Assembly (NCBI GenBank): GCA_945890895.1
Contig: CAMDDG010000016.1
Span: 1-50,988 of the forward strand
Origin: Chitinophaga pinensis
GTDB lineage: Bacteria; Bacteroidota; Bacteroidia; NS11-12g; UBA955
Direction of reading: 5' to 3'
Length of the DNA: 50,988 bases
This document shows positions 25,909 to 35,700 of the stretch, one piece after another. Position numbers and translations under genes: made by a program. The notes beneath the pieces are model-generated. The model did not search any database. It worked only from the letters and a program-made list of their open reading frames with translations, and was not told the origin of the DNA. Every line of letters begins with the position of its first letter. Positions within the stretch are counted from its first letter, which is position 1.

Positions 25909-27108
25909 ATGTGGTTGAAAAAAATGATATCATTCCCAATTAAGTCAAAACTCCAATTCAAATCCCCTGGTTTTTGGTTAATTGTAATTTTAGGTATAAG
26001 CATAGTATTTCCTTGGTTAAACCGCTTTACTCAATGGATTGATAATACTAATATTGAGAATAGAACATTGGCGAGTAGGCCCGGTTTTAAAGATTTATCC
26101 TTGAATAATTACGATTCTTTTCCGGGTAAAGTGGATCGTTGGATGTCGGATAAATTTGGACTCCGGTCGGAATTTATGCGATTGTATGGAAAAATGAATT
26201 TGAATTTATTTCAAAAATCACCACTGCCTCGAGATGTTTATTTTGGTAAAGAGGGATGGATGTTTTTTACCGGAAATGAATTGGCAACATACAATGGTTA
26301 CGCGCGATTTAGTGACTTGGAGTTGGATTCTTTTTATCGAGAATTAAACGATCGAAGAACCTACTGCAAATCCAAAGGAATGGAGTATTATTTCGTAATT
26401 TTCCCAGCAAAACAAAGTATTTATGGTGATTTACAACCCGATGCGGTTATTGGATTGAAGCGGAAAAATAGAACGGATATATTAATTGAATACTTGAAAA
26501 AAAGGGATCCCAGTTTACATATTGTGGATACCCGAAGTGCACTCATTGAAGCCAGAAAAACCTGGTTCCCAATTCAGGTATTTTACAAAACCGACAATCA
26601 TTGGAATCCTTTAGGTGCTTGGCATGGTCATGCTGCATTAGTAAATCAGATGCATCGCGATGGATTGAAAGTAAAACTGCCTGGAAATCCCAAGAGTTCC
26701 AGGTACCGATTGGATAAACAAGATGGGTACTCCGGCAATTTGGCTCAATTTACGGGGTTAAGTGGAGCATTAACGGAGCCAAAGTATTGGTTGGTTCCTT
26801 TGTTTGAAAAACAAGCCATCAGTGTTGCGAATTATGAATGTAAAACTCCACAATTTTCCAATGCTTGGGAATACCAAATGCGGTTCAACAATAAAGACAC
26901 CACTTTGGCAGATGTTTTGTTCATTAGGGATTCCTTTGGATCGGACATGATCAACGAATTAGCAGAAAGTTGCGGTAGAAGTTTATTCATTTTTGATGAA
27001 TGGAAATATGGGATGAATACCGATTGGGTGGAACGACATAAACCCGATGTCATGGTTAATTTGGTGGTGGAAACGCATTTGGAAAATGTATTAAAAAAAG
27101 TAAGATAA
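25909..27108 (+). CDS. AlgJ/AlgX-like SGNH O-acetyltransferase
   Basis: A 399-residue protein with an N-terminal signal-anchor (about 20-37) and a periplasmic SGNH-type domain. Catalytic residues of the AlgX/AlgJ group are present: Asp229 and His231 in YKTDNHWNPLGAW, and the nucleophile Ser342 in LFIRDSFGSDM. It is thought to take the acetyl group exported by the MBOAT partner and place it on the polysaccharide. The two genes are 33 nt apart and probably one operon. A 116-nt spacer without a hairpin follows. The start ATG at 25909 is the first; a second in-frame ATG five codons on would also leave the anchor intact. Confidence 0.9.
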   Translation: MWLKKMISFPIKSKLQFKSPGFWLIVILGISIVFPWLNRFTQWIDNTNIENRTLASRPGFKDLSLNNYDSFPGKVDRWMSDKFGLRSEFMRLYGKMNLNLFQKSPLPRDVYFGKEGWMFFTGNELATYNGYARFSDLELDSFYRELNDRRTYCKSKGMEYYFVIFPAKQSIYGDLQPDAVIGLKRKNRTDILIEYLKKRDPSLHIVDTRSALIEARKTWFPIQVFYKTDNHWNPLGAWHGHAALVNQMHRDGLKVKLPGNPKSSRYRLDKQDGYSGNLAQFTGLSGALTEPKYWLVPLFEKQAISVANYECKTPQFSNAWEYQMRFNNKDTTLADVLFIRDSFGSDMINELAESCGRSLFIFDEWKYGMNTDWVERHKPDVMVNLVVETHLENVLKKVR

Positions 27109-27224
27109 ATTAAACGACTGTTAGAAAATTGCGTCTAAGTAAGTAGGTGGGTTTAAAATTCTAGTTTGGCTGATTTAAGAAATCGAATCAGTCAATCGGA
27201 TAAATTAAGATTATAAAGATTTAA

Positions 27225-30200
27225 ATGAGAAAACTATTAGTTGGTGTCGGGTTGGTGTTGGGTTGTATATCTTCACAGCTAAGTGCACAAGGATTTGGAA
27301 ATGGGAGTGGAAATGGATTTTCGGTTACGGTAAAAGGTAAAATTTTGGATGGAAATGCCATGCCTGTTCCCCAGGCACAAGTAGAATTGTTTGCCTACAA
27401 ACAGGATTCATTATACGGAAATCCCAAAACAGAAGCGGAATTAGCCCAAAGTATTGCCCGATTGGGGTTGAATTTGGGTGTCTACAAAACCGATGCTGCA
27501 GGAAATTATTCAGGAGTATTATCGAGGGAATTATTAATAAAAATGCGAGATGGTAGTTCGGGAATTTCCATGCGGACTGCTGGTTTTTTGCTACGCGTTT
27601 CTAAGGATGAATTTGAAACACTTTGGCAGTTTGATAATCCTACTCGGGAGCGAAGTGAAGGTGGTTTAAATTTAATTTTCCCAACGCTCACCATTTTAAA
27701 ATCAACCGAGAAAATTGAGGCTGTTGAAATTACGACTAAAGCGGTTGAACAAAAAGGGGATACCACCGAAATAAATGCAGCCAATTTTAAAACAAACCCC
27801 GATGCATCAGCAGAGGATTTAGTTCGGAAGATGCCGGGCGTTACCACAAACAATGGTGATGTAGAAGCCCAAGGGGAGAAAGTACGTCGCGTATTGGTTG
27901 ATGGAAAACCCTATTTCGGTGATGATCCGAAGGCGGCTTTAAAAAATGTACCCGCTGATGCGATTGCCAAAGTACAAATATTTGATGCCCAATCCGAACA
28001 AAGTCAATTTACAGGTTTCGATGACGGTAATACTACTAAAACATTAAATATTATTACCAAAATGGGATTTAAAAAAGGCAGTTTTGGGAAGGTGTTTATT
28101 GGAGGAGGAAAGAGTATTGAAGGGAGTGGAGACGAATTAAAGTATCATTCTGGGATAACTTATAATACGTTTAAAGGCGATCGTAGACTTACGCTCCTAT
28201 TTCAAACCAATAACATCAATGAACAGAACTTTGCGGTTGAGGACATCATGAGTGTGATGGGCGGAGGCGGAGGAATGCGTTTTGGTGGAAATCGAGGCGG
28301 CGGTCCACCATCGGGCGCTGCTGATTTTTTTGTGGGTGGTCAGAATGGTATCACAACCACATCCATGCTCGGTTTGAATTATTCCGACAAATGGGGCAAG
28401 AAAATCGATGTTACCGCTAGTTATTTTCTGAATAATACAGATAACTCCAATTTGAATACGACAACCCGATATTTTATTACCGGTGAGAACGCTTCAAATT
28501 TAACGTACAATCAAGAGGCCAACAATTTAACCCACAATAGGAATCATCGTTTTAATATGAGGTTAACGTGGAAACCAGATAGCAATGATATGATTATTGT
28601 TCAGCCGCGATTAACCTTCCAGCACAGTGGTTTGAAAAATCCTTTAACGGGGTTATCATTATTTGGAAATGATTTAGGACAAATGGACAGCACCATACAA
28701 TCCAATGATTATGTGAGTAATAATGATGGTTACAATGCCAATGTTCAATTAAATTGGATGCACTCTTTTAAGAAAAAGGGTAGGAGTATATCGTTAGAGT
28801 TGGTGCCCAGTTTAAACGATTATTCGGGTTTAAGTGGATTGGCTAATAGTTTGTACAATTCAGCCACTTCAAGCTATACCGAGTTATATCAAAGAACGGT
28901 AACCGGAAAGTTGAATGGTTCCTTTCGAACCGAATTAGAATACACCGATCAATTGGACAGCAATCATGGTTTCAGTGTAGAATACAACTCTCGTGTGAAT
29001 GAAAACAATTCAGATCGTTTGAATTATCGGTATTTGCAGCAAGTTCCAATTGGCTTGTACGAGTATGTATTGGATACACTTTTGTCGAATAAGTTCTCCA
29101 ATGGATATGTGAGTCAAGCCGCGGGTGTTAGATATCAGTATAAAAATTATAAAATTCGCATAACTGCTGGGTTGGATGCGCAAATTGCCCAATTGACTGG
29201 CGATCAAACCTTTCCCCGAGAAGGAGAAATTGATCGAACATTTAGATCTATTTTACCTACATTTAGTTTAAGATCGAACGGCGGGATGCGACGAAATTAT
29301 CGCTTAAATTATCGCACTTCCAACAATGCACCGAGTGTGGATCAATTGCAAGATGTTGTAGATAATAGCAATCCTTTGCAGTTGACATCGGGTAATTCCA
29401 AACTGGTTCAGGATTATCAACACCGTTTGTTTTTCCGTTATTTTGACATGAATTCTCAAAAAGGTACCAATTACTTTATCATGTTTGATGGTACTTTGAC
29501 TAACAATCAGATTTCTACTTTAACTATAATTCCTAATGGTGAACGGGTTGCTATTAATGCAGGTGATTCAGTGCTATATTTATTACCAGGCGGTCAGTTG
29601 TCCATGCCTGTGAATATGAATGGAGCTTATAGCTTGAGAGCGTTTTTTAATTACGGAAAGCCGTTGTTTAAAGGAAAAATCAATTCGAATATAAATGGTG
29701 GCTTGCGATTTAGTGAAAATCCATCCATGATTCAATTGGGAAATTCAGAACCGATACGCAATTACAGCAAGAGTCCCAGTGCAAATTTGGGAATTTCTTT
29801 GAGCTCTAATATTAGTTCAAAAATAGATTTCAGTATATATAGCAATTCTGCTATAACGCAAGTTACCAATACGTTTCAAAAGAACTTAAACAGCGCGTAC
29901 TTTACTCAAAGCACGCAATTTAGAGTGAATTTTATGCCGAAGGGAAAATGGGTTATTGGCAGTGATATAACACAGCAAGTTTGGGATGGTTTGGGTGGAA
30001 ATTTCTATAATCAAACAATTTATTTGTGGAATGCATCTTTGGGAAGAAAATTCGGTAAAAAGAACCAGTGGGATATGCGTTTTACGGCCTACGACTTGTT
30101 GAACCAGAACAAAGCGTTTTCAAGAAACATAACGAATACGTATTACGAAGATGTCCGAACTCAAGTTTTGACGCGTTATATCATGTTGAATGTAACCTAT

Positions 30201-30317
30201 AACATTCGAAAGCTTAACGGCAGTAAAGATCCGATGGATAACCCTGATTTGAAACGGATGCAAATGATGTATCCCGGTGGAAGACCGCCTGCTGGTTCGT
30301 GGGGTCCGGGTCGTTAA
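27225..30317 (+). CDS. TonB-receptor-like outer-membrane beta-barrel protein with CarboxypepD-reg domain
   Basis: A 1030-residue outer-membrane protein. It has signal peptide MRKLLVGVGLVLGCISSQLSAQ, a carboxypeptidase-regulatory-like sheet about 30-150 (VKGKILDGNAMPVPQAQVEL), a plug-like segment about 170-285 (DLVRKMPGVTTNNGDVEAQG; RVLVDGKPYFGDDPKAALK), and a long barrel to the end with alternating aromatic strands (MRFTAYDLLNQNKAF near the C-terminus). This is the Bacteroidota barrel family related to TonB-dependent receptors. A Gly/Pro-rich loop (GGGGGMRFGGNRGGGPPSG) lies near 345-365. No SusD partner is next to it, so it is not a SusCD system. Cargo is unknown. Confidence 0.85.
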   Translation: MRKLLVGVGLVLGCISSQLSAQGFGNGSGNGFSVTVKGKILDGNAMPVPQAQVELFAYKQDSLYGNPKTEAELAQSIARLGLNLGVYKTDAAGNYSGVLSRELLIKMRDGSSGISMRTAGFLLRVSKDEFETLWQFDNPTRERSEGGLNLIFPTLTILKSTEKIEAVEITTKAVEQKGDTTEINAANFKTNPDASAEDLVRKMPGVTTNNGDVEAQGEKVRRVLVDGKPYFGDDPKAALKNVPADAIAKVQIFDAQSEQSQFTGFDDGNTTKTLNIITKMGFKKGSFGKVFIGGGKSIEGSGDELKYHSGITYNTFKGDRRLTLLFQTNNINEQNFAVEDIMSVMGGGGGMRFGGNRGGGPPSGAADFFVGGQNGITTTSMLGLNYSDKWGKKIDVTASYFLNNTDNSNLNTTTRYFITGENASNLTYNQEANNLTHNRNHRFNMRLTWKPDSNDMIIVQPRLTFQHSGLKNPLTGLSLFGNDLGQMDSTIQSNDYVSNNDGYNANVQLNWMHSFKKKGRSISLELVPSLNDYSGLSGLANSLYNSATSSYTELYQRTVTGKLNGSFRTELEYTDQLDSNHGFSVEYNSRVNENNSDRLNYRYLQQVPIGLYEYVLDTLLSNKFSNGYVSQAAGVRYQYKNYKIRITAGLDAQIAQLTGDQTFPREGEIDRTFRSILPTFSLRSNGGMRRNYRLNYRTSNNAPSVDQLQDVVDNSNPLQLTSGNSKLVQDYQHRLFFRYFDMNSQKGTNYFIMFDGTLTNNQISTLTIIPNGERVAINAGDSVLYLLPGGQLSMPVNMNGAYSLRAFFNYGKPLFKGKINSNINGGLRFSENPSMIQLGNSEPIRNYSKSPSANLGISLSSNISSKIDFSIYSNSAITQVTNTFQKNLNSAYFTQSTQFRVNFMPKGKWVIGSDITQQVWDGLGGNFYNQTIYLWNASLGRKFGKKNQWDMRFTAYDLLNQNKAFSRNITNTYYEDVRTQVLTRYIMLNVTYNIRKLNGSKDPMDNPDLKRMQMMYPGGRPPAGSWGPGR

Positions 30318-30464
30318 TCAGTTGGGTTTAAGTTGTATTAATTGACATGAATGTAAATGATACGTTAGATTTTTGCATTTTCAATAACATCGAAGAGACT
30401 AATTTTTTATACTCAATTTTGGATAAACAGAACATTCGTTTTAACATTGTATGATTTCCCAGTC

Positions 30465-31562
30465 ATGTCAAACCTCCAGTATACTTCCTTTTCTTATTTG
30501 TTTAGATCATTTTTTTTGGTTTTTTTCTTGGGATTTTATTTCACGAAATCGAATGCCCAAGTAGTTGCTGGCGACACCATTCCTCCTATTGTGGATTCGG
30601 CATCGATGGAATCCATCTACCTTGATTCCGATACCGTTTTTGTGGATTCTACTGCTTTTTTGGATACAACGCAACCGGCTACAGATGTAAGTAACGTTGA
30701 GACATCAGTGCCCAAAGGAACTTGGACGTTTCAAGGAAGTTCAACTATTAATACGAGTCAAAGTCAGTTTAGTAATTGGCAGGGAGGGGGACAAAATTCC
30801 ATTTCACTTTCTACCATGCTCAACATGAGTTTGAGTTATATTTCTGAAACATTTTCTTGGGAATCAACCTTAGATGCTGGTTACGGTTTGATGTTGCAGG
30901 GATCGTCGGGTAGATGGTTTAAGAATGATGACCGTTTTGAAATTACGACGAAAATAGGGAAAAAAGCGAGCAAATCTTGGTATTACACCGCGTTATTGAC
31001 TCCATCAACTCAGTTTCAACCGGGTTATATGTCGGAATTTGACACCGTACCTATTTCGAGTTTTTTTGCTCCAGGTTATGTGGTTGCTTCGTTGGGATTT
31101 GATTATAACCCTTCTACCAAACTTTCGGTTTTCTTGGGACCTGTGACTTCAAAAAATACCTTTGTTTTAGATCAAAATTTAGCGGATCAAGGAGCTTATG
31201 GAGTAGAAGCTGCAAAGTATGATTATTTCACGGGCGAAATGCTATCCCCCGGAAAAAAACACCGTTCAGAAACAGGAGGATACATGAGAATTGTATTTAA
31301 CGAGCCTCGCATTGTTAAAAACATTGGTTTGCAGTCAAAGTTGGAGCTTTTCAGTAATTATTTGTACAAACCCGGCAACATTGACGTAGATTTTGAGAAT
31401 ACCTTTACACTGAAAGTGAATGAATATATCAGTACTACCATGATACTTCATTTTATTTACGACGATGATATTCAAATTGCATTGGATCCGTTGGGACTCA
31501 GAACAGGACCGCGATTGCAGTTCAAAGAGGTCTTAGCTGTAGGATTGCTAATAACCTTGTAA
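30465..31562 (+). CDS. DUF3078 family exported protein
   Basis: A 365-residue protein. A TTG six codons earlier (30447) is in frame, but the ATG at 30465 gives a clean signal peptide ending TKSNAQ. A Ser/Asp/Thr-rich linker (about 35-85) precedes the family start TWTFQGSSTINTSQSQFSNW. Following blocks are SSGRWFKNDDRFEITTKIG and YYTALLTPSTQFQPGY, all typical of DUF3078. The rest is amphipathic beta, consistent with an outer-membrane barrel. Function is not known. It converges on the PorP/SprF-like gene with only 16 nt between the stops. Confidence 0.85.
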   Translation: MSNLQYTSFSYLFRSFFLVFFLGFYFTKSNAQVVAGDTIPPIVDSASMESIYLDSDTVFVDSTAFLDTTQPATDVSNVETSVPKGTWTFQGSSTINTSQSQFSNWQGGGQNSISLSTMLNMSLSYISETFSWESTLDAGYGLMLQGSSGRWFKNDDRFEITTKIGKKASKSWYYTALLTPSTQFQPGYMSEFDTVPISSFFAPGYVVASLGFDYNPSTKLSVFLGPVTSKNTFVLDQNLADQGAYGVEAAKYDYFTGEMLSPGKKHRSETGGYMRIVFNEPRIVKNIGLQSKLELFSNYLYKPGNIDVDFENTFTLKVNEYISTTMILHFIYDDDIQIALDPLGLRTGPRLQFKEVLAVGLLITL

Positions 31563-31578
31563 AAAACAAGTTCACGTG

Positions 31579-32604
31579 TTAGTATTCTGGAAACGGTGAA
31601 GGATTTTTACTTCTACCGTTATATATTTTTGGGAAGATAAGCAAGCTGAATTCATGCGTTACTGGAATCCCTTGACCTTGCATTGAAATATTCCAGTCGT
31701 TGGAATATCCTAAATAGTATCGATCATAACGAGCTCCAAAATAGTAATTAATTGACCAAGCCGTTTGCAAATAATTTCGGGCTTGTTGAACACCTGCGCC
31801 GGCACGGAAATTGGTAAATTGAGTATTCAACATGAGTGAAGTAGAATGGAGTCCGTCTTGAAATGAATAGTTTATGCTTGGCGTTAGCGTTGTTTGAGCA
31901 TTGGAAGAAGAGATTCTATATCCGGCAATTGCGGAATAACGCAACGGAATTTTTTGTGAATTTTCACTATAAAATCCAATTTTAGGTTCATTGATATTGA
32001 ATGCAGATACACCCATAAATCCGCGTGAATTGTAATACATGAATCCAACGGATGCATGAAATACATTTCGAGTTAATTTATTGAGTGGTTCCTGAGTAGG
32101 AAGTACAAAACCGGTATTACTTGCATTAATTTGATCTTCCCAAAGAAATTGATCTTTACCGAAGGTAAAACTGGAATATTGCAATGAAAGAGCAGCGCGT
32201 AATTGTGATTTTTTTATGGGTATAGAATAGGCGTAATGTGCACTTGCTGAAAAGTGACTGTATTTGGATTGATTCTCTGATCCAGAATATAAATCAGTGG
32301 CATATAGATTGACGCCCCAAGCCATATTGGTATTGGAAATGGGCATGTCAAAAGCCAAATTTTGGGTTGCTAATCTGGAAGAAATGCCTAACCACTGAGC
32401 TTTTGTTCCTGACCCGATTCGCATGGCATCTTGTTGATTCAACTGCGAAGTTCCTATAAGTGCGGGATTCAGTAATGAACGTTGAGCAAATTGTTGTCGA
32501 AAAGCAGGAAACTGACCTTGCAGTGTATGAATACAGAATCCCGTAATAAAGAAAATGCTGCTGGTGATTATGGATTTGTGGCTGAAGGAGAACCTAGAGA
32601 TCAT
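31579..32604 (-). CDS. PorP/SprF family outer-membrane protein, divergent from the adhesin operon
   Basis: A 341-residue protein. The ATG at 32604 is chosen over the in-frame ATG at 32634, because a TATGTTTG promoter-like box (32635-32628) overlaps the latter; the shorter form also starts right at the signal peptide (MISRFSFSHKSIITSSIFF...). Mature sequence begins QFPAFRQQFAQRSLLNPALIG, the PorP/SprF N-terminal pattern (Y/F-x-NPA). Strand-like segments follow, with GVNLYATDLY and RAGAGVQQARNY. PorP/SprF proteins are barrels that hold or help deliver large T9SS adhesins. It is divergent from the giant PKD-protein gene, with 172 nt between starts, so it could serve that adhesin, while the operon holds a second SprF. 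Confidence 0.85.
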   Translation of the reverse strand: MISRFSFSHKSIITSSIFFITGFCIHTLQGQFPAFRQQFAQRSLLNPALIGTSQLNQQDAMRIGSGTKAQWLGISSRLATQNLAFDMPISNTNMAWGVNLYATDLYSGSENQSKYSHFSASAHYAYSIPIKKSQLRAALSLQYSSFTFGKDQFLWEDQINASNTGFVLPTQEPLNKLTRNVFHASVGFMYYNSRGFMGVSAFNINEPKIGFYSENSQKIPLRYSAIAGYRISSSNAQTTLTPSINYSFQDGLHSTSLMLNTQFTNFRAGAGVQQARNYLQTAWSINYYFGARYDRYYLGYSNDWNISMQGQGIPVTHEFSLLIFPKIYNGRSKNPSPFPEY

Positions 32605-32627
32605 TGAACTAAATGTAAAATATCGTA

Positions 32628-32635
32628 CAAACATA
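32628..32635 (-). promoter_or_regulatory. candidate -7 promoter box of the divergent SprF-like gene
   Basis: TATGTTTG on the minus strand fits TAnnTTTG. It overlaps the upstream in-frame ATG, placing the transcript start near 32621 and supporting the ATG at 32604. Confidence 0.4.
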
Positions 32636-32775
32636 CTTTTTCATTTTCAATGTTTCTAGATTTTTCCTAAAATCCAAGTAATTTATTGTATTCTAAATGC
32701 TATTGAATTCAAAGAATGGTGCATTTAAACTAAAATTTTCTTAATATTGTTTGCCCATTTTAAAGCTTTTTATTC

Positions 32776-35700
32776 TTGAGAAAATTAATTCCTTCATATT
32801 CAATCCTATTACAATATTTAAGGGCTTCACTATTTAATAGAGGAGTTCATCAACTTTTCATTTTAATTTTTCTGTTCACTTCCGGATTAAATAGTTGGGG
32901 AAAGCCAGGTAAACCTGTAAAAGTGAATACCAAAAGTGGCCCTCATCGTGTTTACTTTGATTGGACACAAACACCCGATTCTACTCACTATTTTCAAATT
33001 TTTAGAAGTGTTAATAACGGTGGATTTACGCTGTATGATTCTACGTATTCTTTGCACTACACGGATACTTTGGCCATTGCAGGAAGCCGTTATACCTACT
33101 CGTTGCGTGCTGTAGATTCAGTTGGATTATTGGGTGATTACTGCGATACATTCAGCATTGAATCCAATCGGATTTGGTGGGTAGATGTTGCAGGAGTGGA
33201 TTCTGCGTTTTATGGATTTAAGGATGAGCCATTTGCAAGCGTTCAATTTGCTTTGAATAAATTGGTTTCGGGGGATACAATCATTCTTAAGAACGGAACC
33301 TATTCCGACCCAATTTCTATTAACAAAAGTGTTACGATTGGTTCTCAGTGGCTTTTAACAGGAGATTCCGCTTATTCAAACAATACCTATTTGGATGGAA
33401 ATTCAGTCCATCGAATTGTGGCCGTTCAGACAACAGGATCGTCGAAAGTGAATATTCAAGGACTGAAATTGACCCGAGGCAAAGCATCCAAGGGTGCTGC
33501 AGTTCACGCTTCTCTTTCTGCTTCCGATACGTTGAGATTTCAAAATGTCCAGTTTTTAAAAAATCGTGCAGATTCAGCTGGCACTTCTCTGTATTTAGAG
33601 GGATCTAATTCGGGTGTTACTTTGGTGCAAAATTGCATTATTGGCCAAGACACGGGTAAATCGATCATCAAAATACATGGATCGGAGTTGAATATTCAGT
33701 TTTCAACCATCGCTCATAACAAATTAACTGGCTTATTAGATACTGCGATCATTGTAGAAGGCAGTAAGGTGAACGTATCCAACAGTATTTTATATGCTGT
33801 TACTTATCATCATTATCCTATTCGAAGTGTTGCATCGTATGGAAGTAGTCAAATAAACGTGACATATTCCAACATTTACAATGGATGGTCGGGTACAGGG
33901 AATATAAATGCCGAACCGGAATTTTTAAGTGGTACTTTCATTCCAAGTAACCTTTCACCCGTAATTGCTCGTGCAACCAGTGTTTCTGGTTTAAGTAAGG
34001 ATATAAATGGCACCGATAGACCTGTTCCTAGTGGTTCTTTACCGGATATGGGTGCAGTAGAAAGTGAGTTCGTTCAAACCATTCCTAAGATTAAATATAT
34101 ACTCAGCGATTACGATACCTTTTTTATATATCCGTCGATTTGGCAACCTGAATTTAAATCAAAGGTGTTTATTGAAATCAGTGACGTAAACAAGAATCCC
34201 ATTAAATACGACTCGGTTTCAACCATTCTGGGTCAGTACACCTATGAATTTAGCGAGGGTACTTTGGAAAATGGTAAGTATTATTATTTTCGTGTTTTTC
34301 AGGGTGAAACCCTATCTGACAAAGACCTTGCTAATACACAATTTAGCGATTATAAGCTATCCAAAATTAACTTAACCGACTACAATTGCAGAGGGTTATT
34401 GGACTCCGCATTTACTCCCACTGCTCAGCAATGTTTAAACGGAAATCAATTTGTCATTTACAATCGCTCGGTTGATACTGCCGGTTATTCCATTGTTTCA
34501 AAGCAGTGGAATTATTGGGGTTCACTTTTGTCCCAGCAAACTTCTGTGACAGATACGTTGAAGTTGAATTTATCAGATTCAGGAACCTATTATGTTTCTA
34601 TCCATGTAAAGAACAATAAAGGATGTGAAAAGTCAGATACGGTTAAAATATATGTTGCTGAAAACCCCACGGCCAATTTTACCATAAATGATACCGCTCA
34701 GTGCTCTTCAGATCAGAAATTTGTATTTAATTCTACATCCAAGTCCAATATTAAGAATTCAGCATCCTTGAGTTTGAATTGGGATATGGGCGACTCTTCG
34801 TTCACAACGAAATCCAACCCCATCAATATTTATAATTCTTCCGGACCTCGATGGATTACTCAAATTGCTACAAATAAATTTGGGTGTAGAGACACAATTT
34901 CGAAACGAATCATGATTGCTCCTTTACCTGTATCTGTAATTGCAGTTCGTGATTCTGCACTTTGCTTTACTGGTAACTCATTTCAAGTTTCAAGCTCGTC
35001 ATACATAAATGCAGGTGGAGGAAATTTGGATTATCGATGGAGATTTGAAGACTACAATACCAACCTCCAGCGTTGGGAATCCAGTGCTCCCACATCCCTC
35101 AATACAAAGAAAGATACTGCAATCAAACTATTTAGTTTATCGGGTTACAAGAGGGCTTGGTTAACAGTAACCAGTTCGTACGGTTGCAAAGATTCCGTGA
35201 ATTCTCAACTGCATGTGCTTCAAGATCCCCAAGCAAAATTTAATTCAAGCGCAGCTCAACTCTGTTTGAACCGGAATGTGTTTTCGATTACGGATCAATC
35301 AGTAAAAGGAGAGGCGAGTATAAATCAATGGATGGTTTCTTGGGGAAATGGAGTAACCGCCACCAAAACTGTTTCAGATACGTTTCAAATTCACTATTTA
35401 GATTCGGGAAATTATACAATCCGACTTTCTGTAATTGATCAACGAGGTTGTAAGGATACACAAGTTGCAACCGTTTATGTAGCTCCCAATCCTGTTGCCG
35501 ATTTTGCGGTGAATGATACTTCGCAGTGTTTGAATCAAAATTCATTTCAAACGACTCAAAGCTCCGAGTCTAATTCCAGTAACGCAACATTGAATTACCA
35601 TTGGAATTTTGGCGATGGGAATAGTTCGAACATTGCATCTCCTGGTATTAGTTACAGCAGTCGAGGTAACTATTTAATTGAATTGGTGGCAAACAATGTT

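Noticed and set aside
30447..30464. TTG start six codons upstream of the DUF3078 gene
   Set aside because: The ATG at 30465 gives a normal signal peptide and no evidence favours the TTG.
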